The notes under the pieces were generated by a model, which had not been told where the DNA came from, made no database searches, and was given only the letters and a program-made list of their open reading frames with translations. DNA of 64,000 bases from Ananas comosus (Eukaryota; Streptophyta; Magnoliopsida; Poales; Bromeliaceae): the NCBI RefSeq assembly GCF_001540865.1, contig NC_033622.1:344220-408219 (forward strand). The letters run 5' to 3'. Within the stretch, counting starts at the first letter, position 1, and each line of letters begins with the position of its first letter. Positions 12,362 to 22,921 of the stretch are shown one piece after another. A program made the position numbers and the translations under genes.

Positions 12362-12363
<2 letters not shown>
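11997..12363. mobile_element. Foldback MITE, family B (truncated copy with an N)
   Basis: Termini with CTATCGGTAGCACGGA on the left and the inverted form TCCGTGCTACCGATAG on the right. The left arm continues with a subterminal palindrome and a TAGACTTGATCTACA segment shared with the copy at 52,089-52,603. It lacks the 3' inner arm: a single undetermined base at 12,332 sits where roughly 160 bases of the other copy should be. A long (TA)n run follows at 12,366-12,404. Confidence 0.75.
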
Positions 12364-12405
<42 letters not shown>

Positions 12406-12528
12406 CCATTATTCTTCATATTAAAATCATGATAAATTATTGTCCCAATGCTCCAAATGTATAGAATAAAAATAGCTTAAGACTTTTTATTATATTATTT
12501 TTCTTTCTTTATTTTTTTCAAATAATTT

Positions 12529-13265
12529 TTAAGTGATTAAATATTTTTATACATGAATTTCTCTATTCTTGTCCTAATTGGTTAGCTTATAATGTGTTTG
12601 AAACATGTGTAAGATGACAAATAAGTTTCTTACTAAAATAATAAAAAAGCAAAATAAAGTTTTATCCAACTTGTTATTTCTTACTAACAAACAAGTTGGT
12701 TAAATTCAAGGACAACAAGTAAATTTATCATTCACTCATTATTCTTTCAAATTCAATTTTTATATTAAGAAAAATAAAAAATAATAATAAAGTCAAAAGT
12801 GATGTTAACCCAATACAAATAACATGAATATTAGTACTACTCTATTTTTCATCATATAAATATTTTCTTAATTATTACAGCTACTATAATCATAACACTT
12901 TTAAGTGATTAAATATTTTTGTACATGTAGTTTTCTATTCTTGTCATGATTGGTTAGCTTATAATGTATTTAAAACATGTGTAAGATGACAAACAAGTTT
13001 CTTACTAAAAAAATAAAAAAGTAAAATAAAGATTTATCCAAATTGTTATTTCTTACTAACAAACAAGTTGGGTAAATTCAAGGACAACAGGTAAATTTAT
13101 CATTCGCTCATTATTCTTTCAAATTGAATTTTTTATATTAAGAAAAATAAAAATAAAAAAAAACAATAAAGTCAAAAGTGTTAGCCCAATGCAAATAACA
13201 TGAATATACTACTCCCTTTGTCATTATATAAATATTCTCCTATTACATATGCTATAATCACAACA
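12529..13265. repeat. ~371-bp tandem duplication
   Basis: Two consecutive copies (about 12,529-12,899 and 12,900-13,265) start TTAAGTGATTAAATATTTTT. They share blocks such as GTGTAAGATGACAAA and GTCAAAAGTG before a divergent end. The second leads directly into the upstream part of the first protease-array unit. Confidence 0.75.
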
Positions 13266-13750
13266 CTTTTATTTAAGTCCTCTGAGTTGAGAGTATTTTC
13301 TTAATAGAAAAATTATCCTCGTTTAGCGTATTTTTATACCATCTCGTTGCCCCACATGGTAATAACAAATAATTTTGATTTCACCAACTATGTAACTTGT
13401 AATTTTACTAATTTATTTTTTAAAAATATTTAATTTTATGACAGTATCTTTCAATTAAAAGTTTTAATTTTAATTAGTTTTGATCCATTATCTTTTAAAT
13501 AACACTATTTATTATAAATGATTCTTATTATTTTTTATAGTTATTAAATACACAATATGATGTTATACTTATTTTTCCTTACATGCATGTTTGTTATAAA
13601 TACAACAGAATTTATGAGAGAGTGGGATAATTCGATCAGAGGTTGGAGATCAGCAGATATGTAGTAAGTATATTTTATAAAATATTTATTAAAAGTTAAT
13701 TAATACAATAAATATTATTTTATTGACTAATTTTTACACAATAAATATTA
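13160..13750 (+). pseudogene. Papain-like protease unit U0, upstream part only
   Basis: This corresponds to the upstream portion of the repeat units starting at about 15,200, 16,698 and 18,431. It includes the short exon fragment near 13,610-13,655 that resembles the mature N-terminus of papain-type proteases (ENGIIRP..GNQ in the best copies). The unit stops just where the other copies continue into the exon carrying the catalytic cysteine. The inverted-repeat arm with cystatin-like copy 3 starts instead. Confidence 0.6.
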
Positions 13751-15145
13751 TTTTACAACACATATACACAATATAAAAGCTTGCATAACATATCCAGCCT
13801 AGTTATGTCATGTTATGTCAAATGACACACACACACAACAACAACAACAACAATATGGATTTATTATATGTTTTCAATGGAGCTTAGAAAAACTGCAGCC
13901 TAGTTATGTTAGATGTGCTGGTTAATTCCTGTAGAAGGTCTTTATGTAGCACCTTTACCACAAGTTTATCAAGTATCAAGCATAAGGAACTCTTTAGTCT
14001 TGCTTGTGTTTCTACTTCTACTTTTTGCACAAACAATCTTTAGTAAAATGTGTAGAATACAAAAAGATTAATATATATTAATATGTTTAATTCCTTTATG
14101 TAGGAAAAATGCTGAGCAGGTGATACTTGAAGAATCACCGCAAAAAATGATGAAACTGCATGAGGAGAAGAAAGAGGAGGAGGAGACCTGCAGGTGTGGA
14201 AAATGTGAAGTAGGGGAAAAGAATCGGTGTGGAAAATGTGAAGAATTAGAGGAAAAGAATAAGAAGAAAAAGAATATTGTGGATTATGAGTATTCGTCGG
14301 GAGAGGATGACGATTACGTCTGGCCAAATGGTGAGCGCAGAAGGACCCGCGAAGAATGGGCTAGATATTATAAACAAATTGAGGAAAGCGAGGTAATTTA
14401 ATATTTATCAACATCCTTTTGAGAATTAAGGTTTGAAATCTTTTTCCATACTAATTGTAAGTATGTTTTATAGGGATTTGACGTTGATCCGTTTACGGGC
14501 GATTTGGAGCTTGGTCTTAGAGGGGCAGAGGATTATGATTCCGAGCCTATCATCAAATGTGCAAAAGCAGCTATTGAACGTTTTAACAGTGAGAATGTAT
14601 ATTTATAGTGCCTTATCTATTTTCCTTTTTATTCTTTCTTTTTTATCTTTTTTGTCTTTTTTGTTATAATTTCTTTCGTAATTTCTTTTTTAATGCAGAA
14701 TACGAGCTATGAGTTTTTGAAGTTAGAGAAGATAACTTGCATTATTGCATCGGGATTGGAGTATCGTCTTACTTTTCGAGCAGCAGATGGTGAAACCGAA
14801 CCCAAAATGTTCCAAGCTATAACATTTCTTGGGATAGATGATAGTATCATTGTTGACTTCTGCAGGCTTAAGTCCACTGCTAGTTTGTAAAAGATAGATT
14901 TCTTATTATTTATAGTGTAAAAAGGCTTGGGTAAATATGCTGCCACTTTTATATACTTACTTATACTGTTTATACGGATTTCTGATTGGTAGTTGTCTTG
15001 AAGACAATTGAAATACAGTGATGTGCTTATTTTAGTTGTTCAACCAATTTTCTATCCTTTATAGTTGCGAAAAATAGATATTATTTAATTTTATAAACTG
15101 CCAGTGCTTGCGTAACTCTTACTCATCAATCTATAAAATTTATTT
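13751..15145 (+). repeat. Right arm of ~1.39-kb inverted duplication
   Basis: Nearly identical inverted copy of 1,201-2,592, including introns and the (CA)n/(CAA)n microsatellite at about 13,826-13,852. It begins directly after U0 protease-unit sequence. At its end it joins TGTGTGAAAGATGA, the terminal sequence of the array units, so it takes the position of a unit's protease exons. Confidence 0.9.
14104..14890 (+). CDS. Cystatin/monellin-fold protein, copy 3 (5'-truncated gene)
   Basis: Exons 14104-14392, 14474-14596 and 14699-14890, with GT-AG borders. The first ATG in the first visible exon is at 14147 and gives 186 residues; the ancestral first exon is absent because the duplication does not reach it. 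The domain order matches copy 1: a charged Lys/Glu-rich N-terminus, RRRTREEWARYYKQIEESE, GFDVDPFTG, and a cystatin-like helix and strands. The N-terminal part has a cysteine cluster (CRCGKC…CGKC) that could bind metal; in copy 1 two of these cysteines are Arg and Tyr. There are no internal stops. With no ancestral promoter, expression would need the upstream protease-unit sequence, so it may be silent. Confidence 0.65.
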
Positions 15146-15199
15146 GTGTGAAAGATGATATATATATTTGTGTGAAAGATGAGATATTATTTTTAAAAA

Positions 15200-16697
15200 A
15201 ATAATAAAGTCAAAAGAGATGTTAATCCAATGCAAATCACATGAATATTAGTAGTATTCTAATTTTCATCATATAAATATTTTCTTATTAGAGCTACTAT
15301 AATCACAATACTTTTATTTTAAGCCCTTTGAGTTAATAGACAAATTATCCTCGCTTAGCATATTTTTATATCATGTTATCACTGCATATGTTAATAACAA
15401 ATAATTTTGATTTCAATTACTATGTAATTTGTAATTTTACTAACTTATTTTTTAAAATATTTAATTTTAGGACAGTATCTTTCAATTAAAAATTTTAATT
15501 TTAATTAGTTTTGATCTATTATCCTTTAAATAATATTATTTATTATAAATGATTCTTATTATTTTTTATAGTTATTAAATATATAATATAATGTTATACT
15601 TATTTTACGTTACATGTTTGTTATAAATAACATAGGATTTACGAGAGAATGGAATAATTCGACCAGAGGTTGGAAATCAGTAGATATGTAATAAGTATAT
15701 TTTATAAAATATTTATTAAAAATTAATGCAATAAATGTAATTTTTTTTAAAATTAATGAATTATTTGAAAATTCTTACTATGCCTTTTTCATCCACCATT
15801 CTAACGGAAGCTGAGTACGCAATTCGATATTCAAATTAATTGAATTATCAAAACAAGAGTTGGTGAATTGCAATCACGAACTTTATCCCATCTTCTAGTC
15901 GGCGAACTGTAGATAGAATTGGATGCATACTATGTACGCATAATAAATGCTTAAAAAATATTAAAAAAGCACGGCATTACACTTTCAGCTGACAATCCAT
16001 GCGTTGGAAGAAAATGCATTGGAAGAAGGGAATATTGTCAAATGAATAAATACCTAAGTTAAATTATATTGTAAAAATTTATTTATCATTTGTATGTTGA
16101 TTTTCTTTTTCTAATTTTAATTTTTTTTGTAGAGAACGAGAGTGAAGATTGAAAATTTCCAAGTAAATTTGAAAACAATACACAGTGAGCAGCAAATTGA
16201 GGAGCAAATTGAGGAGATGCATGTCTAAATGTGTTTAGGAGCTTTGCATATCTACGTAGAGAGGTTAATATTTATTCATATTATTTAAGTTTTAATATTT
16301 TATAATTGATAAGAACCTTTTTTTTCTATACTAGGCTTTGTACACGGGACTTCAAATTGGAGAATCAAACAGAGGAAGATACTCAGTATCCATAATTGGA
16401 TATGGAGATAATTGGATATGGAGTTGAGAATGACATAAAATACTATCTCATAAAGAATTCATAGGATAATAACTAGGGAACCGACGGCTATGCAAAAGTA
16501 AAGCGTGATCTTCTAAGTCACATGTCCATACCTATAGGTGCAAACATAGTTGCACTAATTTATTGTCTTTCATATAAATTATATGTATTTTTTTTACAAT
16601 ATTGTTTGTATTGTGTAAAACTTGTTATACATAATATATATTTGTTTGAAAGATGATGTATATATTTGTGTGAAAGATTAGATATTATTTTTAAAAA
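15200..16697 (+). pseudogene. Papain-like cysteine protease pseudogene U1
   Basis: Tandem unit with fragments of a papain (C1A) protease. A mature N-terminal fragment lies at about 15,632-15,690, the active-site exon at 15,770-16,060, a middle exon at about 16,131-16,262 and a C-terminal exon at about 16,335-16,560. Where the family has G-S-C the sequence reads N-S-Y, so the catalytic cysteine is lost, and an extra T shifts the frame straight after. The catalytic histidine position reads Tyr (RYSV). The conserved Trp of the KNSW motif is a stop (TAG). LIELSKQELVNC is still readable. No propeptide exon was found. Clearly non-functional. Confidence 0.8.
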
Positions 16698-18430
16698 AAT
16701 AATAAAGTCAAAAGAGATGTTAGTCCAATGCAAATCACATGAATATTAGTAGTATTCTAATTTTCATCATATAAATATTCTCTTATTAGAGCTGCTATAA
16801 TCACAACACTTTTATTTTAAGTCTTTTGAGTTAATAGACAAATTATCCTCGCTTAGCGTATTTTTATATTATTTTATCGTTGCATATGTTAATAACAAAT
16901 AATTTTGATTTCACTTGTTATGTAATTTGTAATTTTACTAACTTATTTTTTAAAATATTAAATTTTAAAAAGTATCTTTCATTTAAAAGTTTTAATTTTA
17001 ATTAGTGTTGATCTATTATCTTTTAAATAATACTCTTCGTTATAAATGATTCTTATTATTTTTTATAGTTATTAAATATACAATATAATGTTGTACTTAT
17101 TTTTTGTTACTGTTTGTTATAAATACGGATTTACGCGAGAATGGGATAATTCGACCAAAGGTTGGAAATCAGCGGTTGGAAATCAAATGTAGTAAGTATA
17201 TTTTATAAAATATTTATTAAAAATTAATAAAATAAATATTATTTTATTAACTAAATTTTTTTAAATTAATAAATTATTTAAGGTTCTTGCTATGCCTTTT
17301 CATCCACCATTCTGGCAGAAGCTGAGTATGCAATTCGATATGACGAATTAATTGAATTATCAAAACAAGAGTTGGTGAATTGCTATCACGAACTTTATCC
17401 CATCTTCTAATCGGCGAACTGTAGATAGAATTGGATGCATACTATGTACGCATAATAAGTGCTTAAAAAATATTAGAAAGCACGGCATTATACTGAAAGC
17501 TGACAATCCATGCGTTGGAAAAAAATGCATTGGAAGAAGGGAATATTGTCAAATGAATAAAGACGTGAGTTAAATTATATTGTAAAAATTTATCTATCAT
17601 TTGTATGTTGATTTTCTTTTTCTAATTTTTTTTTTTTTTTTTTGTAGAGAACGAGAGTGAAGATTGAAGATTTCCAAGTAAATTTGGAAACAACACAGTG
17701 AGCAGCAAATTGAGGAGATCCTATAGATACGTCCTATTGCTGCATGTCTGTGTTTAGGAGCTTGGCATATTTACCCAGAGAGGCTAATATTTATATTATT
17801 TACGTTTCGATATTTTATAATTGATAATAACCCTTTTTTTTCATATTAGACTTTGTACACAGGACCTCAAATTGGAGAATCGAACAGAGGAAGACACTCA
17901 GTTGCTATAATTGGATATGGAGTTGAGAATAACATAAAATACTATCTCATAAAAAATTCATGAGATAGTAATTGGGGAACCGACGGCTACGCAAAAGTGA
18001 AGCATAATCTTCTAAGTCGCATGTCCATAGCTATAGGTGCATACATAGTTGCACCTAGTTATTGTCTTTCATATAAATTATATGTATTTCTTTTGATATT
18101 TTATAATTGATAATAACCTTTTTTTTTCAATATTAGGCTTTGTACACGGGACCTCAAATTGGAAAGTCGAACTGACATAAAATACTATCTCATAAAGAAC
18201 TCATGAGATAGTAACTGGGGAACCGACGGCTACGCAAAAGTAAAGCGTAATCTTCTAAGTCGCATGTCCATAGCTATAGGTGCATACATAGTTGCACCTA
18301 GTTATTGTCTTCAATATAAATTATATGTATTTCTTTTATAATATTGTTTGTATTGTATAAAACTTAAATATATATTTGTGTGAAAGATTATGTATATATT
18401 TGTGTGAAAGATGAGATATTATTTTAAAAA
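16698..18430 (+). pseudogene. Papain-like cysteine protease pseudogene U2
   Basis: The best preserved unit. The N-terminal fragment DLRENGIIRPKVGNQ lies near 17,130-17,172. The active-site exon at 17,282-17,564 opens G-S-C-Y-A-F, with the catalytic cysteine kept, and runs through ELIELSKQELVNC to a stop at HELYPIF. The middle exon starts at 17,648. The C-terminal exon from 17,850 has RHSVAIIGYG (catalytic His kept) and NWGTDGYAKV, but KNSW has become KNS-stop (TGA). A second, partial C-terminal exon is repeated at about 18,090-18,310. No signal peptide or propeptide was found. Stops in several exons make it a pseudogene even though the catalytic pair is present. Confidence 0.8.
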
Positions 18431-19945
18431 TAATAATAAAGTCAAAAGAGATGTTAGTCCAATGTAAATCACATGAATATTAGTAGTATTCTAATTTTCA
18501 TCATATAAATATTCTTTTATTAGAGCTGCTATAATCACAATATTTTTATTTTAAGTCCTTTGAGTTAATAGACAAATTATTCTTGCTTAGCGTATTTTTA
18601 TACTATCTTATCACTGTATATGTTAATAACAAATAATTTTGATTTCACCTGCTATGTAATTGTAATTTTACTAACTTATTTTTTAAAATATTTAGTTTTA
18701 GGACAGTATCTTTCAATTAAAAGTTTCAATTTTAATTAGTTTTGATCCATTATCTTTTAAATAATACTATTATTTTTTATAGTTATTAAATATACAAAAT
18801 AATGTTATACTTATTTTTCGTTACATGTTTATTATAAATACAATAGAATTTACGAGAGAATGGGATAATTCGACCAGATATGTAGTAAGTATATTTTATA
18901 AAATATTTATTAAAAATTAATACAATAAATATTATTTTATTAACTAAATTTTTTTTTAAATTAATGAATTATTTGAAGGTTCTTGCTATGTCTTTTCATC
19001 CACTATTCTAACGGAAACTCAGTACGCAATTTGATATGGCGAATTAATTGAATTATCGAAACAAGAGTTGGTGAATTGCTATCACGAACTTTATCCCATC
19101 TTCTAGTCGGCGAACTGTAGATAGAATTGGATGCATACTATGTACGCATAATAAGTGCTTAAAAAATATTAGAAAGCACGACATTGCACTAGAAGTTGCG
19201 TTGGAAGAAAATGCATTGGCAGAATTTATCATCTGTATGTTGATTTTCTTTTCTTTTTTTTTTTTTTGTAGAGAACGAGAGAAGATTGAAGATTTCCAAG
19301 TAAATTTGGAAACAACACACATTGAGTGGCAAATTGAGGAGATCCTACAGATATGTCCTATTGCTGCATGCCTAGATGTGTTTGCATGCCTAGATGTGTT
19401 TAGGAGCTTTGCATATCTACCCAGAGAGGTTAATATTTATATTATTTAAGTTTTGATATTTTATTATTGACCTTTTTTTTCCATACTAGGCTTTGTACAC
19501 GTGACTTCAAATTGGAGAATCGAACAGAGAAAGACAATCAGTTGCCATAATTGGATATGGAGTTGAGAATGACATAAAATACTATCTCATAAAGAATTCA
19601 TGGGATAGTAACTGGAAAACCGACGGCTTTGTACACGTGACTTCAAATTGGAGAATCGAACAGAGAAAAACAATCAGTTGCCATAATTGGATATGGAGTT
19701 GAGAATGACATAAAATACTATCTCATAAAGAATTCATGGGATAGTAACTAGGAAACCGACGGCTACGCAAAAGTAAAGCGTGATCTTCTAAGTCGCATGT
19801 CTATAGCTATAGGTGCATACATAGTTGCACCTAATTATTATCTTTCATATAAATTATATGTATTTTTTTTATAATATTGTTTGTATTGTGTAAAACTTGT
19901 TATACACAATATATATTTGTGCGAAAGATGATGTATTATTTTAGG
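18431..19945 (+). pseudogene. Papain-like cysteine protease pseudogene U3
   Basis: Third unit. The active-site exon from about 18,979 reads G-S-C-Y-V-F, keeping Cys, but an Arg codon has become TGA after YAI. The middle exon at 19,270-19,430 has KIEDFQVNLETTH and PIAACLDVF, with a small duplication of the CLDVF stretch. The C-terminal exon carries a 134-bp tandem duplication (about 19,493-19,626 and 19,627-19,760). The catalytic His position reads Gln (RQSV), while the KNSW tryptophan is intact here. The lesions differ from U1 and U2. Confidence 0.8.
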
Positions 19946-20703
19946 ACATACATAATATTTTATTCTACAGATATTTCTGGCCCATAATTATAATTATTTA
20001 AATCTAAGTATAAAATTTAATTTAAATTCCATTAATTAGACCCAATTAACTTATGAGTCATTATTAGACTCAAAGAAATACTTAGATCAATTTTCCAAAA
20101 CAAATAGGCATTGATCAACATTTCAATAATATAATTGTTTCAATTTTTCAAGAATTTCATTCAAAAAAAATCTTTACAGTTGGTTGTTCTTAAGCTTTTC
20201 TTAAGCCCTTATGTGTTAGGGATATTTTTTTGCCATGAGCTTCTTAACCTTGAAGTATTATCCAAGAGATTTTGACCTGATTTAGAGAAAAGTTTGAAAT
20301 GAGCTGAAAAGTTGTAACTCCTATTCTAAAATAAACCAGCCTCTACTTCTCTAATTAGTATTTATGTGCTTCAGTAAACAAAAGGTGACAAAAATAATCT
20401 CTAGTAAATTTATAGTTTAGCTTTTCAATTCTATTGGTATCCATCTCAGTATTTCGGTCGATAGTATATTCCAACAATTACTATCTTCACAGTACCAAGA
20501 CAAATGAAAGAAGCCATTTTTTCTTGAATTTATGAGTTTGTCGATGGTCTTGCGAAAAATATTTGGAGAACCTTTCTATTAATTTCCCAAATCTCATAAT
20601 AATCTTACACATTCTAAAGAATTGTGACCATATTCTCTTTCCTTTTCACCTTCTAAGCTCATAATACTTTCTCTAGCTTGTAATAATTTTCTCAAATAAT
20701 TAA
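19946..20703. other. AT-rich spacer
   Basis: No gene or recognisable repeat seen between the protease array and the thaumatin-like gene. Confidence 0.5.
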
Positions 20704-21829
20704 TTAATTAATCATTATCATGTTTAGCAAGCCTAGAAGAAGCAGCAATTTGTGGAAGGATCTTTTGCTTGAAGATGAGGCCATCTCCAACGATTGATCT
20801 CTACTATGATCCCCACCGTCGACAGGTTGGCCAACCAATGTATCATCTGACCTCTTCATCCTGCACAGATTTATGCTCAATGAGTGCGTCGATCGAAACA
20901 AATTGAAGTTCCGCGATCTAAATAAGCTTCTACAGGTAGTTGTTAGTTTCAGGGCAAGCATATACATATATATATACCCAGTAGCTGGAGGACAGAAGAC
21001 AACGGTGTAGTCATAGGCCTTGCAGGTGAAAGTGCTGGTTCCGTCGTCGAAAGCATAGCTGTAGGCTCGCGGGCACGCAGTTTTGAAGATCGACGAGTAG
21101 AAGGACGGCTTGCAAGTACTGGGGTTCGCAAACTCTCCGCTGCAGCAGTACTGGTCGAGACCGAACGCCTCGCACGCGCTCTTGCACGCCACCACCCCGT
21201 CCCCGCACTCCACCTGCAGCTCCCTCGGGCAACCTGAGAGGGGTGGGGGATATGAAGTTTCGGTTTAGTAATACTTTCGTAAAGGCGAGTTGCCAGAGCG
21301 GCTGCCTCGCACCCTAAAACGTAGAGAGATTATTACCACGGTTGAGATCCGTAATGCACCCAGTTGCATTGCACCTGCCGTGTTGTACCCTCGGGACGAC
21401 GACGACTGGTAGATTGTACCCGTCGACGAGGCTCACGTCGTAGTAGTCCTCGTCGGTGCCCTTCCCGAGAGTGATCTCGAACAACGTGGTCGGAGGGAGG
21501 GCCCCAGCACCGCCGCACTCCATTCGTCCTCCGCAATCTCCCGTCTGGCAAATGCCTGCCCCGTCGCTGTCGAATTCACATCCGGTTCGAGCCCAAATCC
21601 GGCCCGACCATCCCGGCGGGGCGAGTATTCGCACGGTCTGGCCCGAGTCGAGCCTGAACCCGGTTGTCGGCAACTGCGGTGTCCCCGCCCCGGCCAAAGT
21701 CCCGGGCCAAATGGTCCGAGGGCAATTGTTAGATACAGTGAAAGAAGTAGAACACATTGAAGGTTGGAACATAAGAACAAAGATTGAAACAAAGGAGAAG
21801 AGCATAGAATATGAGGTTTCTGTTTCCAT
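20704..21829 (-). CDS. Thaumatin-like protein with C-terminal hydrophobic tail
   Basis: Exons 21829-21337, 21233-20978 and 20860-20704 give 301 residues. An N-terminal signal peptide of about 25 residues (hydrophobic [13 protein letters not shown]) precedes the thaumatin domain, which starts [16 protein letters not shown]. The family signature [16 protein letters not shown] is present, and the cysteines are spaced as in 16-Cys thaumatin-like proteins (CPREL…CKSAC…CCSGE…CKPS…CPRAY…[14 protein letters not shown]). The third exon adds a Ser/Asp-rich linker and a Leu-rich end ([15 protein letters not shown]), as expected for a GPI-anchor signal. The family (PR-5) is secreted and linked to defence and development; the substrate is not predictable. 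Intron 2 is a multiple of three, so read-through stays open. Confidence 0.9.
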
Positions 21830-22921
21830 TGAATGAATTGGAATGATGGTGGTGGTGGTGGTGAGAGGAGGGGGAAAGGGGGAAGCATTGGGGGGGGGTT
21901 GGGGGAAGTTTTAAAGTTGGAGAGATTGGAAGGTGTTTGAAGAGATGGAATGGGAAGAGGGGGAAGTGTTTGAAGGCTTTTTTCCCCTGAGATTGCTTTG
22001 CATTAAGAGGTCCTCTGGCGCATGTAGAGGGATGTGGGTTTAGTATTTTTCATTCATTGGGTGGCCTCACAATAAAGCAATACCTTTTGTTATATTGAAA
22101 GGAATTAAGATAGTTAAAAACATACCTCTCACAGCAAAACTAACAGTATTTTACATTACAGCACCCTAATTATACCAATAGCTCTTTACATGAACCCAGA
22201 ATAAAACCAATAACTGCTTAGAATCTTATGCACCAACATAAGATGAAAACCAAAACCACTGAACTAGTTCACACCATGAGAAAAGTTTTTAAAGGGCAAA
22301 CAGTGCATTAAATCTGTAGACTGCAGGATTTGGGGGAAAAGCATCAAATTCTTATCCTACAAAGGTATGATTAAACTATTCCTAGCTTTCATATCTAGTT
22401 AGATTGGATGAATTAAAAAGTTTTGCCCTTTAAAATCCAATCACAGAGCTCTTTCGATCGGATCGAATAAAAAGCTTAGCCTCTCATTGGACAAGGGGAA
22501 AAGCATACCACAGATTTGTCTCGATTACTTTGCAAAGAAATGATAAGATAATTGCAAAATGCATAACATAATAACAAAAGCTAATAAAAAGGTTAAGTAC
22601 ACAGTTGCATGGACAGTTAACAAGAAAGGAATTGTGCAATGTGATGCATTTGTAAGTTACAATCCCTAGAGAAAAAGTGCAGATTACAAAAAGTGCACTA
22701 GAAATCATGCATCATGGACTGTAGCATATTCCTCATATCGACACACAGTAGTGACACTGTAGGAGAAATTCTTTCACAAATTTAAACCAAAAAGCGGAAG
22801 CTCGCGCTTCATAGAGAAACTATTTGCCGGGACCTGGTCTGCCACATCAGCTGATCGGTCTGAGGCTGGCGAGACGGAACACATCTGGGCAATAATTTCT
22901 CGGCGTAATGGCCCCTGCTTG
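21830..22921. other. Intergenic; upstream of TLP and 3' UTR of RPS16
   Basis: On the minus strand 21,830-22,000 is the pyrimidine-rich upstream region of the thaumatin-like gene, with a (CAC)n run. About 22,480-22,921 is probably the 3' UTR of the S16 gene. No other gene seen. Confidence 0.45.

Noticed and set aside
21433..21888. Alternative frames over thaumatin exon 1
   Set aside because: GC-rich exon leaves other frames open; only the frame with the thaumatin signature and cysteine pattern is real.
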